From Marinobacter mobilis (GTDB taxonomy: Bacteria; Pseudomonadota; Gammaproteobacteria; Pseudomonadales; Oleiphilaceae): a DNA stretch of 64,000 bases. The notes under the pieces are model-generated. The model had not been told where the DNA came from and did not search any database. It saw nothing but the letters and a program-made list of their open reading frames with translations. Position 1 is the stretch's first letter. Every line of letters begins with the position of its first letter. A program made the translations under genes and the position numbers. Location: positions 372,001 through 436,000 of the forward strand of contig NZ_FNNE01000003.1 in the NCBI RefSeq assembly GCF_900106945.1, written 5' to 3'. Below are positions 1 to 11,810 of this stretch, in pieces.

Positions 1-1
1 T

Positions 2-1561
2 TTTATCAATCAGTTACGCGGCATCTTCGTCCTTGTTGAACTGCGCGGCGGCGTGCTGCTATGCCAGGAAGCCGTGTCTCTTGCCAACGATGTGCCGGTG
101 GGTGCCAACGACGACAAAAACGTCCTGCTGACGACGCTGAATACGTCACTCTTCATCCTCAGGCGCTACGTCGAATATTATCACCAGCAACGGGAAGACC
201 ATCCCGAGCTGTTGCTGCCGGTGATCAACGACCTTCGGGAAGCCCGCAAGGAAAAACCTTACCCTGAATCCTGCTTTTTCGACGTCGATGCCAAACATCG
301 CCCAGACTTCTGTGGCAGCGTTCAGGTCGAGCCGTTCGAAGGCGATGAGCGTGACTTCGAGGTGATGGCTCGTCGTATGCGGCTGACCTTCCAGGTGGCG
401 TTGTTGAGCGCGCTGCGTAATCGAAGTGATGTGGTGGCCCTGAAACTCGTCGGGCGTTCGGCCCGGGGGTTTGTCCGCCTTTGTGGCAAGGGCTCCATGG
501 CACAGATGTGGTGTCTGGTAGCGACGGTAGCGGATACCATGCTCGACCGCGCGATGGGCTTTTCAAAAGCCCGTAAGCGCCTGTTGATGCGCATTGAGCG
601 CTATACCCGTGAAATTGTCTACGTCGGTCGGGTCGCAAGCGCCAAGGATGCGCCGGATTCGCTGATCAAGGATCTTCTCTACCTGTTGTACCGCAGTGGC
701 TCTGGCAACCCCGAGGTCACCGGAATTCTGGCGGCATTCGGGATCGCGCCTGCAGAATATTCCGACATGATCTTCGAGGCTCATAGCAAACGGCTGTACG
801 GCCCGGGGAGTGACGTCCTCAAATCGCTGTCGGAAGCGTTGCAGGAAGAGCTTAATCAGCTCAAGGACAAGCTCGATATTATCGAGCGGGGCATCGAACC
901 TGATCTTGCTGAACTGGCTTCAATCGCCGAGGCACTCGAGCGCCTCGGCCATACTCTGGTCATGCTCGACCTGAATCAACTGGCCGGTGCGGCGCGCGCT
1001 GAAGCTGCGAAACTTCGGGACTGGGAAAAAGAATCTCGCCTGCCCGCGGAAGAAGAACTTTACACTCTGGCAGACTCTGTTCTGGCCATCGAGGGCGCCA
1101 TTGCCCAGATGGAAGCCCGGGGAATCACCTCCGAGACCGATGCGCTTGCGGCTGCCCGCAACAACCGCGACAGCTCGCTCTATCTGCGCGAGGCACTGTA
1201 CGTTGTTGGTGATGAGGCGAAGAGTGCTCTGACCCTTGCGAAACGGGCAATCACAGCCTTTGTCGAGTCAGATTTCGAGAAGCTCCACCTCGCCAACCTG
1301 CCGGCTACCCTGCACAGTATCTGGGGTGGACTGCGGATGGTTGAAGATCAGGATGCGGCAAACGTCCTTGCCCGCGTGGCATCTTCGATTCAGACCAAGC
1401 TGCTCGATGAAAAGGACGCGCCGTCCAGTCGTGTTCTGGAGGCCCTTGCTGACGCGCTGACGTCACTGGAGTACTACATCGAGTGTATCGGCACCCGGGA
1501 AGAGCGTAATCCGGACCTTCTCAAGCTCGCCGAGTCGTCGTTGGACGATGTAGGCCTCTAA
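2..1561 (+). CDS. fimL: FimL-like scaffold protein (5' end outside window)
   Basis: The reading frame is open from base 2, so the gene starts left of the window; 520 codons are visible. FimL in Pseudomonas aeruginosa is a scaffold related to the N-terminal part of the ChpA chemotaxis kinase that connects type IV pilus polarity with cAMP signalling. The visible part begins in a helical Hpt-like segment (NQLRGIFVLVEL) that resembles the ChpA/FimL histidine-phosphotransfer-like modules. The rest is predominantly helical, with acidic, Leu-rich heptad-like stretches and no membrane span. The next gene starts 5 nt after the stop, so the two are probably cotranscribed. The FimL assignment rests on recognition of the sequence; a degenerate ChpA-type Hpt protein is the alternative. 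Confidence 0.7.
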   Translation, partial: FINQLRGIFVLVELRGGVLLCQEAVSLANDVPVGANDDKNVLLTTLNTSLFILRRYVEYYHQQREDHPELLLPVINDLREARKEKPYPESCFFDVDAKHRPDFCGSVQVEPFEGDERDFEVMARRMRLTFQVALLSALRNRSDVVALKLVGRSARGFVRLCGKGSMAQMWCLVATVADTMLDRAMGFSKARKRLLMRIERYTREIVYVGRVASAKDAPDSLIKDLLYLLYRSGSGNPEVTGILAAFGIAPAEYSDMIFEAHSKRLYGPGSDVLKSLSEALQEELNQLKDKLDIIERGIEPDLAELASIAEALERLGHTLVMLDLNQLAGAARAEAAKLRDWEKESRLPAEEELYTLADSVLAIEGAIAQMEARGITSETDALAAARNNRDSSLYLREALYVVGDEAKSALTLAKRAITAFVESDFEKLHLANLPATLHSIWGGLRMVEDQDAANVLARVASSIQTKLLDEKDAPSSRVLEALADALTSLEYYIECIGTREERNPDLLKLAESSLDDVGL

Positions 1562-1566
1562 TTTCC

Positions 1567-2214
1567 ATGTCATTTCCCTCGGCTATCGCCATTCTCGCCA
1601 CCCTCGGTGGTGTGTTGGTGATCGCCGGGCTGGCTTTCTTTATTCGTCCTAAATGGTTTCTCGGCTGGCTCAAGGGCACGCTGGTGCTTTGCCTGTTGCT
1701 GGCAGGGGGGTATTCCCTCGTGATGGCTGCCGGTCTGACCAGATATCAGTCCCTGGCTTCGATGGATACCATTGCGTCGCTGAGAATTGCGCCTGCTGGT
1801 GAACAAACCTGGACTGTGGCGCTGGATATCACGGAAGGCGAATCCGGTGTGTACAGCCTGAATGGTGATCAATGGCAACTGGATGCGCGCATCATCCGCT
1901 TCAGTGGGCCCTTCCGGTGGTTTGATATCGCGCCGGGCTACCGGCTTGAGCGGTTGAGTGGTCGTTATCTCTCACTGGAGCAGGAGCGTTATTCCGAGAG
2001 AAGTGTGGTCAGTCTGTCCTCTGGGGGCTGGCCGGATCTGTGGGAGTTGGAGCGAACCTTCAACCTGCCTTTCGTGGAGGCTGTCTATGGAAGTGCGACG
2101 TTTATGCCCATGGCGGCTGGGGCGACGTTCGATGTGAGGCTGTCATCCACCGGTTTGGTTGCCATGCCAACCAACGAAGCAGCATTCAGGTCAGTGAGAC
2201 TTTGGAGCGAATAA
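1567..2214 (+). CDS. Conserved membrane protein of unknown function
   Basis: A 215-residue protein with two closely spaced N-terminal membrane segments (about residues 5-25 and 33-55), followed by a soluble domain of about 150 residues rich in beta-strand-forming residues. The soluble part is expected to face the periplasm. No catalytic motif is visible. The ATG lies 5 nt after the fimL-like stop, and a bidirectional terminator follows the gene, so it closes a two-gene unit. Homologues near fimL have sometimes been labelled efflux pump components, but nothing in the sequence supports transport: there are too few membrane segments and no RND or MFS signature. Confidence 0.65.
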   Translation: MSFPSAIAILATLGGVLVIAGLAFFIRPKWFLGWLKGTLVLCLLLAGGYSLVMAAGLTRYQSLASMDTIASLRIAPAGEQTWTVALDITEGESGVYSLNGDQWQLDARIIRFSGPFRWFDIAPGYRLERLSGRYLSLEQERYSERSVVSLSSGGWPDLWELERTFNLPFVEAVYGSATFMPMAAGATFDVRLSSTGLVAMPTNEAAFRSVRLWSE

Positions 2215-2242
2215 AAAAACCTGCCAACTGGCAGGTTTTTTT
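2213..2242. terminator. Bidirectional rho-independent terminator
   Basis: An A-tract, stem CCTGCC / GGCAGG with a short AACT-type loop, and a T-tract. It is symmetrical, so it can serve both the upstream plus-strand gene and the convergent SCP2 gene. Confidence 0.85.
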
Positions 2243-2260
2243 AGCAGCTGCGGGCTTAGC

Positions 2261-2575
2261 TTAGCCCATGGTGAAGAGTTCACCGAGCTTGGTTGCCAGC
2301 ATCATGTCGCCTTCGGCGCGAAGCTGGCCGGCCATGAAGGCTTGCATGCCATCGGTTTCACCGGAAACGATACCCTTGAGGGTGTCGCTGTTCATGATCA
2401 GGGTAACAGACGGGTCGTCGTTTTCGCCTTCAACCAGCTGACAGGTACCGTCGTTGATAACCAGGTGGTAGGTGTTGTCGTCTTCAATAGCAAACTGGAA
2501 GATCAGGTCCAGACCAGAAGCGGCGTCAGCGTTGAAATTCTGGGCGAGTGTTTCAAATACCTGTGCTACAGACAT
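2261..2575 (-). CDS. SCP2 sterol-carrier/lipid-binding domain protein
   Basis: A 104-residue single-domain protein of the sterol carrier protein-2 family, whose members bind fatty acids, acyl-CoAs or other hydrophobic ligands in a small alpha/beta pocket. The sequence has the family pattern: an N-terminal helix, a beta-sheet region (FQFAIEDDNTYHLVINDG), a charged strand with a conserved Asp (DPSVTLIMNSDTL), then a helix-rich C-terminus with the typical FMAGQLRAEGD segment. No signal peptide is present, so it should be cytosolic. It has its own promoter, with a PsrA-like palindrome just upstream, which would suit a role in fatty-acid metabolism. Ligand unknown. Confidence 0.85.
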   Translation of the reverse strand: MSVAQVFETLAQNFNADAASGLDLIFQFAIEDDNTYHLVINDGTCQLVEGENDDPSVTLIMNSDTLKGIVSGETDGMQAFMAGQLRAEGDMMLATKLGELFTMG

Positions 2576-2685
2576 TGTTATACCTTCTAGTATTTTGGCT
2601 TACGCTCTATTTGAAAATATGCCGGCGTGGTCCAAGCCGAAAAGGCAATGGTGAAGCCACGTCAGTAATCCGGCAATGCAATTCG

Positions 2686-2714
2686 ACTTTATGGGGGCTG
2701 TGGGGATCTGTCAA
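2686..2714 (-). promoter_or_regulatory. Sigma-70 promoter of the SCP2 gene
   Basis: On the minus strand a perfect -35 TTGACA (2714-2709) is followed after 17 nt by TAAAGT (2691-2686), about 110 nt upstream of the SCP2 start. No other open frame intervenes. Confidence 0.6.
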
Positions 2715-2720
2715 GCTTGA

Positions 2721-2736
2721 TCGAACGCTTGTTTTA
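2721..2736. promoter_or_regulatory. PsrA-like operator upstream of SCP2
   Basis: TCGAACGCTTGTTTTA matches TCAAAC-N4-GTTTGA at 10 of 12 half-site positions. It lies immediately upstream of the -35 of the SCP2 promoter and between SCP2 and the divergent sohB gene. The pattern is that known for the fatty-acid-responsive TetR regulator PsrA; actual binding is inference. Confidence 0.4.
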
Positions 2737-2868
2737 ATTTTTGGTATTTTTTGTCTTATCAGGCCATGGGTGATGAAAGCGCGTCGCGGGGGCTACCGCT
2801 CTTGTTAGTTGATTATCCTCAGTTACAATCAATCCCCCTATATAAACTGTGACAGCTGGAGAAACGCT

Positions 2869-3945
2869 TTGGAATTTCTGTCGGATTATGGATTGTTCTT
2901 GGCAAAAGTTGCGACGGTGGTCGTCGCGGTTCTGATACTGATCACGGCCATCGTGTCCGCTGCACAGAAAGACCGGGGCGATCAGCACGGGGACGGTGAG
3001 CTGCGAACCCGCAAGCTTAATGACAGGTATCGCCGCCTCAAGGAATCACTTCAGTCGCGCCTGATGGATGATGAGCAGCGCAAGCAGTGGGAAAAGTCAG
3101 AAAAGAAACGACGTAAGGCCGAACAAAAGGCGCAAAAACAGCACGCAAAGGCAGCAGGGCATACGCCCCAAGACGCCGACGAGCGCAAGCCACGGGTCTT
3201 CGTACTCGATTTTCATGGCGACATCAAAGCCAGCGACACGGACATGTTGCGCCAGTCGGTAACCAGCGTGCTGAGTGTGGCTGAAGCCGGTAAGGACGAA
3301 GTGGTTGTGCGACTCGAAAGCGGCGGTGGTCTGGTGCACTCCTATGGCCTTGCGGCTGCCCAGCTTGACCGCATTCGCAATCGGAACATCAACCTGACGG
3401 TGTGTGTCGATAAGGTAGCGGCCAGTGGCGGCTATATGATGGCCTGTGTTGCCGATCGCATCATTGCATCACCGTTTGCCATCCTCGGGTCGATTGGGGT
3501 TGTTGCACAGCTTCCGAATTTTCATCGCCTGCTCAAGAAAAACGATGTGGACTTTGAGGTACTGACTGCCGGCGAGCACAAGCGGACGCTGACAGTATTC
3601 GGCGAGAACACGGATAAAGGGCGCCAGAAGTTCCTGGATGACCTGGAAGACACACACGTGCTGTTCAAGGAGTATGTTGGCGAGCGTCGTCCGGGCCTTG
3701 ATATTGCCGCGGTATCTAATGGTGATATCTGGTTTGGTAAGCGGGCCTTGGACGTTCATCTTATTGATGAAGTCATGACTTCCGACGAATATCTGGAATC
3801 AGCCTGTGATCGCGCTGATGTCATCGTCGTTGGTTTTCATCATAAACGCTCCCTGGCGGAGCGGCTGGGCTTTGCGGCAAGTACCGCAGTTGAGCAATCC
3901 TTCTGGCGCATCGTAGGCACGTTCCGTAACCAGAATATCCAATAA
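2869..3945 (+). CDS. sohB: SohB, inner-membrane-anchored serine protease (S49)
   Basis: A 358-residue signal-peptide-peptidase-like protease of the SohB type. The N-terminus carries one membrane segment (LFLAKVATVVVAVLILITAI), followed by a charged Lys/Arg/Glu-rich linker and the S49 domain. The family nucleophile Ser is in KVAASGGYMMA and the general-base Lys in GEHKRTLT, giving an intact Ser/Lys dyad. I chose the TTG at 2869 because GGAG lies 7 nt upstream and the protein then starts at the usual SohB N-terminus; an in-frame TTG at 2809 has no ribosome site. The substrate is unknown; E. coli SohB was found as a multicopy suppressor of htrA loss. Confidence 0.85.
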   Translation: MEFLSDYGLFLAKVATVVVAVLILITAIVSAAQKDRGDQHGDGELRTRKLNDRYRRLKESLQSRLMDDEQRKQWEKSEKKRRKAEQKAQKQHAKAAGHTPQDADERKPRVFVLDFHGDIKASDTDMLRQSVTSVLSVAEAGKDEVVVRLESGGGLVHSYGLAAAQLDRIRNRNINLTVCVDKVAASGGYMMACVADRIIASPFAILGSIGVVAQLPNFHRLLKKNDVDFEVLTAGEHKRTLTVFGENTDKGRQKFLDDLEDTHVLFKEYVGERRPGLDIAAVSNGDIWFGKRALDVHLIDEVMTSDEYLESACDRADVIVVGFHHKRSLAERLGFAASTAVEQSFWRIVGTFRNQNIQ

Positions 3946-3970
3946 CAATCAGAAATAGGAAAGTAATCAG

Positions 3971-4969
3971 ATGGCAAACGAAACTGAATTTAAAGCGTGG
4001 CTGGTCACCGAAAATGACGGCCAATTCAGCGGTGAAGAGGTTATCCGAAAGGTCAGCGACTTGCCTGAAGATGACGTACTTATTCGGGTTCGTTATTCCT
4101 CACTGAACTACAAGGACGCGCTGTCTGCTTCGGGCAACCGTGGCGTTACCCGGAACTATCCGCATACGCCGGGGATTGATGCGTTTGGCGACGTTATTGA
4201 GTCTGCGGACGACCGGGTCAAGCCAGGACAGCACGTCATTGTGACCGGTTACGATTTGGGTATGAATACTGATGGCGGCTTTGGTGAGTATATTCGGGTG
4301 CCTGCTGGCTGGTGTGTGCCGATGCCTGACGGCTGGGATGGCATCAAAGCCATGACCTACGGTACCGCGGGTCTTACTGCGGGCCTTTGCGTAAGCAAAA
4401 TCCTCATGGCGGGTGCAAAGCCGGAGCAGGGTAAAGTTGCCGTAACCGGTGCGACCGGAGCGGTGGGTAGTGTCTGTGTCGAGCTGCTGTCTGGTCTTGG
4501 ATTTGACGTTGTTGCCGTCAGTGGTAAGGCTGACCAGGCCTCGTTGCTGGAAGAATTGGGCGCCAAAGAGGTGGTTGGCCGAGACGCTCTGAATCCGGAG
4601 AAGAGGCCGCTATTGAAACCGGTTTTTGCCAATGGCATTGATACCGTGGGTGGGGCGCCACTGGCCGAGCTGCTCAAGCAGATTAGCCCCGGTGGGTCTG
4701 TGTCCTGTTGCGGCCTTGTGGCGGGTCCGCAGCTTGAAACCACGGTACTGCCGTTTATTCTTCGCGGTGTAAACCTGCTTGGTGTCGATTCGGTTGAGAT
4801 CCCTCTTGAAGACAAGGCGGCAGTATGGAAGATGCTTGCCGGAGAGTGGGCGTGCCCGGTCTCAGAACAACATTGCCGCACCATCGCCCGCAGGGAGTTG
4901 CCGGAGTCTCTCGGTGCTTTCCTCAAGGGTGAGTCGGTAGGCAAGATCGTCCTTGATCATAGCCTGTAG
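3971..4969 (+). CDS. acuI: AcuI-type acrylyl-CoA reductase / YhdH family quinone oxidoreductase
   Basis: A 332-residue medium-chain dehydrogenase/reductase without zinc ligands. The GroES-like N-terminal domain contains YSSLNYKDALSASG, and the Rossmann domain carries the NADPH-binding motif VTGATGAVGSV near residues 157-167. This subgroup (YhdH/AcuI) reduces acrylyl-CoA to propionyl-CoA with NADPH, which detoxifies acrylate derived from dimethylsulfoniopropionate or other 3-carbon sources. AGGA stands 10 nt before the ATG. The gene follows sohB at 25 nt and ends in a clear terminator. A general NADPH-quinone or enone reductase is the alternative; no other DMSP gene is near. Confidence 0.8.
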   Translation: MANETEFKAWLVTENDGQFSGEEVIRKVSDLPEDDVLIRVRYSSLNYKDALSASGNRGVTRNYPHTPGIDAFGDVIESADDRVKPGQHVIVTGYDLGMNTDGGFGEYIRVPAGWCVPMPDGWDGIKAMTYGTAGLTAGLCVSKILMAGAKPEQGKVAVTGATGAVGSVCVELLSGLGFDVVAVSGKADQASLLEELGAKEVVGRDALNPEKRPLLKPVFANGIDTVGGAPLAELLKQISPGGSVSCCGLVAGPQLETTVLPFILRGVNLLGVDSVEIPLEDKAAVWKMLAGEWACPVSEQHCRTIARRELPESLGAFLKGESVGKIVLDHSL

Positions 4970-4993
4970 GCGCAAAATCTGATGGCAGAACGC

Positions 4994-5026
4994 AAAAGGG
5001 CTCCAGTTATTACTGGAGCCCTTTTT
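4994..5026. terminator. Bidirectional terminator between acuI and the DUF934 gene
   Basis: Stem AAAAGGGCTCCAG / CTGGAGCCCTTTTT with a TTATTA-type loop. It lies between convergent genes and is symmetrical, so it can work in both directions. Confidence 0.85.
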
Positions 5027-5051
5027 ATTGCGCTTTTTTGCGCCTGGAGCG

Positions 5052-5561
5052 TCAGGAGGTCCGGCGGCGGAAAAGCGGCACGTTAGTGTCTGTGGCTGCC
5101 TGGTAGCTGTTGCTGAAGAAGCTCAGGCAGGCAGCCGCCTTGGAGGAGTCTTTGTCTTCCCGCAGGGCATAGCTGTCAAAGCCACAGCGCTTCATGAACT
5201 GCAGCTGGTCCAGCAGAACATCGCCAATAGCCCGCAGCTCATTGGTGAAGCCAAAGCGTTCCCGGAGCAGGCGCCCGATGCTGTAACCACGGCCGTCGCT
5301 GAACTTGGGGAAGTTCACGGCGATCAGTGGTAACTCGTTCACCAATCCTTCCAGCGCTTCTGGTTCGTCGTGACTTTCAAGCCAGACGCCAATGTCGCTG
5401 CGACCTTTAAACTGATCGCGACCAGCAAGCCACAGATCCATTGGGATGAGAGACGGCGCGCCGGAAAGCTCAAGTGCTTCTCCTTCTGCCGGGCGCGGTA
5501 CGACCACCCAACTATCGGCCTTAACGGAACCGTCTTTGCTGATGATGTCAGGCATATACAC
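5052..5561 (-). CDS. DUF934 protein, partner of sulfite/nitrite reductase
   Basis: A 169-residue DUF934-family protein. Members are almost always encoded directly after a siroheme sulfite/nitrite reductase and are thought to be accessory to assimilatory sulfite reduction, but no activity is established. The sequence has the conserved core VNFPKFSDGRGYSIGRLLR and, further on, FMKRCGFDSYALRE. It is soluble, with no cofactor motif. The start codon at 5561 overlaps the end of the reductase gene by 14 nt (a second in-frame ATG lies at 5555), which implies translational coupling. The gene is in the same minus-strand operon. Confidence 0.8.
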   Translation of the reverse strand: MYMPDIISKDGSVKADSWVVVPRPAEGEALELSGAPSLIPMDLWLAGRDQFKGRSDIGVWLESHDEPEALEGLVNELPLIAVNFPKFSDGRGYSIGRLLRERFGFTNELRAIGDVLLDQLQFMKRCGFDSYALREDKDSSKAAACLSFFSNSYQAATDTNVPLFRRRTS

Positions 5562-7200
5562 GCTCCTTGAACGGGTCGAGACCGATGCGACGATAAGTAT
5601 CGATAAACTCTTCTTCGTCGGTGCGGTTTTTTACAAATACATCGATAATCTTTTCGATGACGTCCGGCATGTCATCCTGGGCGAACGAGGGGCCCAGAAT
5701 CTTGCCGATCGTTGCGTCATGGTGGGATGAGCCGCCGAGACTGATCTGGTAGAACTCCTCACCTTTCTTATCGACACCCAGCACACCAATGTTGCCGACA
5801 TGGTGATGCCCACAGGCATTCATGCAGCCAGAGATGTTCAGGTCAATTTTGCCGAGGTCGTAAAGGAAGTCCAGGTTGTCGAAGCGGCGCTGTATGGCCT
5901 CGGCGACAGGAATGGACTTGGCATTCGCCAGCGCACAGTAGTCACCGCCCGGGCAGCAGATAATATCGGTCAGGGTGTCGAGATTCGGGGTCGCAAAGCC
6001 CATCGGTGTAATGGCCTGCCACAGCTCGAACAGCTGATCCTGGCGAACATCCGCGAGCACCACGTTCTGCTGGTGGGTAATGCGAACTTCGCCAAAGCTA
6101 TAACTGTCGGCAAGATCGGCAATCTGCTCCAGCTGGCGATCACTGACGTCGCCAGGAGGGGTGCCAGTCGCCTTCATGGTCAGGGTCACAATGGCGTAGC
6201 CATCAACCTTGTGGGTATCGACGTTACGGGTCACCCAGTTATCGAAGGCCTTGTTCTCAAAGCGCAGGGCTGCCAGTTGATCGCCCTGGTTCGCCGCTGT
6301 GTCGTATGCCGGCTCGGTGAAGTAGGCTTGCACGCGGGCAATGGCCTCACTCGTCAGGCGGCTGGGCGAGTCCTTGAGGTGGGCCCATTCCGCTTCAACC
6401 TTCTCTGCAAAGCCTTCAGGCGTGAGCGCCTTAACCAGAATCTTGATTCGGGCCTTGTATTTGTTGTCGCGACGACCGTAACGGTTGTAGACCCGGATAA
6501 CGGCCTCAAGGTAAGTCAGCAGGTCCAGTTCCGGCAGGAAGTCACGGACAACGGGCCCAACCATCGGGGTACGTCCGAGACCACCGCCGACATGAACGCG
6601 GAAGCCAAGCTCACCAGCGTCGTTCTTGACAATTTGCAGGCCAATATCATGGACCTGGATCGCCGCACGATCGGTATGTTCTGAGGCATTAACGGCAATC
6701 TTGAATTTACGTGGCAAGAACGCAAACTCCGGATGAAACGTGGACCACTGGCGAATGATCTCGCAGTAGGGCCGGGGATCAACGATTTCGTCTGTCTGTA
6801 CGCCGGAGAACTGATCAGTGGTGGTGTTACGAATGCAGTTGCCGCTGGTCTGGTTGGCATGCATTTCCACTTCGGCCAACTCGGAGAGAATGTCTGGAAC
6901 GTCCTCAAGAGCCGGCCAGTTAAGCTGGACGTTCTGGCGAGTGGTGAAATGAGCATAGCCCTTATCATAGTCCCGGGTGACCCGGGCCAAACGACGAAGT
7001 TGCTCAGAGCGCATCATGCCGTAAGGAACACAGATACGGAGCATGGGCGCAAAGCGCTGTACATACAGACCGTTCTGAAGTCTCAGCGGCAAAAATTCAT
7101 CTTCGCTCAGTTCGCCGGAGAGCGCGCGGTCGGTCTGGTCCCTGAACTGGGCAACCCGTTCGGCCAGAATTTGCCGATCGTGTTCGTCGTAAACATACAT
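5548..7200 (-). CDS. cysI: Siroheme nitrite/sulfite reductase (assimilatory sulfite reductase hemoprotein)
   Basis: A 550-residue siroheme/[4Fe-4S] reductase that performs a six-electron reduction, sulfite to sulfide in cysteine biosynthesis or nitrite to ammonia. Two nitrite/sulfite-reductase ferredoxin-like half domains are visible in repeat. The Cys cluster is intact: ICCPGGDYCALA near residue 420 and NISGCMNACGHHHVG near residue 465, giving the iron-sulfur and siroheme ligands. The DUF934 partner and the absence of a NirD-like Rieske protein favour sulfite reduction. No CysJ flavoprotein is encoded nearby, so the electron donor lies elsewhere. Nitrite reduction cannot be excluded from sequence. 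Confidence 0.85.
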   Translation of the reverse strand: MYVYDEHDRQILAERVAQFRDQTDRALSGELSEDEFLPLRLQNGLYVQRFAPMLRICVPYGMMRSEQLRRLARVTRDYDKGYAHFTTRQNVQLNWPALEDVPDILSELAEVEMHANQTSGNCIRNTTTDQFSGVQTDEIVDPRPYCEIIRQWSTFHPEFAFLPRKFKIAVNASEHTDRAAIQVHDIGLQIVKNDAGELGFRVHVGGGLGRTPMVGPVVRDFLPELDLLTYLEAVIRVYNRYGRRDNKYKARIKILVKALTPEGFAEKVEAEWAHLKDSPSRLTSEAIARVQAYFTEPAYDTAANQGDQLAALRFENKAFDNWVTRNVDTHKVDGYAIVTLTMKATGTPPGDVSDRQLEQIADLADSYSFGEVRITHQQNVVLADVRQDQLFELWQAITPMGFATPNLDTLTDIICCPGGDYCALANAKSIPVAEAIQRRFDNLDFLYDLGKIDLNISGCMNACGHHHVGNIGVLGVDKKGEEFYQISLGGSSHHDATIGKILGPSFAQDDMPDVIEKIIDVFVKNRTDEEEFIDTYRRIGLDPFKERVYA

Positions 7201-7455
7201 AGCGTTACGTCCTGCTAAAGAGATTTCGGGCTATTTTGCGGTGGGGGAGAATAGCATTCCCTCTATATTCTTAAAATGATTATTTCCAAATATGATTATC
7301 GGTTTTGGCGATATAGAAGATGGAAGCATCTGAAAAGAAGGAAGAAAACCGAAAGGACGGGCAGTCACCGGTAAGCAATTGGACGAATGCAGGTTCTCTG
7401 GCTAGATTTAGTAAGGTCAGTAACTCCGACAACTCCAATAATAAGGAACGGCGTG

Positions 7456-7560
7456 ATGAAGAAGAGTGTCCGTACAGACAGTCAGGTGGATGCAGTCGCA
7501 GCAGTGGTGCTTGTATTTTTGGTGGTCGCGTTTGCGATAACGTGGGTATCAGGTCAGTAA
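7456..7560 (+). CDS. Putative 34-residue single-span membrane protein
   Basis: An ATG at 7456 preceded by AAGGA (7443-7447) opens a 34-codon frame. The peptide has a charged N-terminus (MKKSVRTDSQVDA) and a hydrophobic segment of about 18 residues (VAAVVLVFLVVAFAITWV), ending SGQ. This is a typical layout for a small inner-membrane protein with the N-terminus in the cytosol. It stands alone between the sulfite reductase gene and the convergent DUF2970 gene and is followed by a hairpin at 7581-7602. Function unknown. The ribosome site, charge distribution and membrane span support it, but conservation could not be tested. Confidence 0.5.
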   Translation: MKKSVRTDSQVDAVAAVVLVFLVVAFAITWVSGQ

Positions 7561-7580
7561 CGGGGGCTGAATGAGATAGA

Positions 7581-7602
7581 GGCCTGGCACTATAACCAGG
7601 CC
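7581..7602. terminator. Hairpin between small membrane ORF and DUF2970 gene
   Basis: Perfect 7-bp stem GGCCTGG / CCAGGCC with an 8-nt loop, placed between convergent genes. Only a short T-run follows on the plus strand, so termination is likely but not certain. Confidence 0.45.
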
Positions 7603-7609
7603 GCTGGTT

Positions 7610-7855
7610 TTATCGGCCCGCCAGGACCCACTGGACAACCACGATCAGGGTCACAACGAAAAGCGCAGTGAATGCCACGGCGGTAATAATGTAAGGCCAG
7701 GGGCTTTTGCTGGCAAAGTCCTCTTCCCGTCGTTTCCCCGATTGCACGCCCAGTGCACCGGCCAGCACGCTCTGCATAACTTTCAGAATTCCGGGATTGC
7801 CCGGGCCGGGCGTTTTCGCCGGTTTGGAATCGTTGTTGTCCGCGTGTTCTGTCAT
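7610..7855 (-). CDS. DUF2970 small membrane protein
   Basis: An 81-residue DUF2970-family protein. The N-terminal 25 residues are polar and Pro/Asn/Lys-rich; then comes the conserved block ILKVMQSVLAGALGVQSG with REEDF, followed by one C-terminal membrane segment (YIITAVAFTALFVVTLIVVVQWV). It is probably anchored in the inner membrane with most of the chain in the cytosol. Its function is unknown. It lies 63 nt downstream of metH on the same strand, so it may be cotranscribed with it. Confidence 0.75.
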   Translation of the reverse strand: MTEHADNNDSKPAKTPGPGNPGILKVMQSVLAGALGVQSGKRREEDFASKSPWPYIITAVAFTALFVVTLIVVVQWVLAGR

Positions 7856-7918
7856 GGGCGCTTTCCGATCGGTATTGTTGGACAGGCCAGCCCCAAGGGT
7901 CGCGAATTTCCCGGCAGA

Positions 7919-11617
<3,699 letters not shown>

Positions 11618-11720
11618 AGAGACTACTTCCGAATATTATCGAGATAAAAGTGGCGCAGGATCATAGCAAAATTGCACAATGTCGTCCTGAGACATTTTGC
11701 GTGAGCCCTATCATACAATG

Positions 11721-11763
11721 CCAGAAAAAAGACTGAGTGTTTTAGTTGGTCTTTTTTGTCTGG
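11721..11763. other. A/T-rich hairpin in metH-nfuA divergent region
   Basis: An imperfect inverted repeat (CCAG-A-rich-GAC, 15-nt loop, GTC-T-rich-CTGG) with a T-run lies upstream of both divergent genes rather than downstream of either. It could be an attenuator-like element in the nfuA leader, or a terminator that stops stray antisense transcription. No convergent gene end is here to explain it. Confidence 0.35.
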
Positions 11764-11810
11764 AAGATCTCCATTAAAATAGGCTCACACTCGTTAAACA
11801 GGTTTGAACA

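Noticed and set aside
5800..6684. 294-codon open frame antisense to the sulfite reductase
   Set aside because: Shadow of a high-GC coding region; the sense strand has intact siroheme motifs.
7320..7574. 84-codon frame overlapping the 34-residue membrane ORF
   Set aside because: Polar low-complexity sequence without ribosome site; the shorter frame in another phase has a better start and a membrane span.
11618..11810. Cobalamin riboswitch upstream of metH
   Set aside because: The region is too short and I see no B12-box-like conserved sequence.
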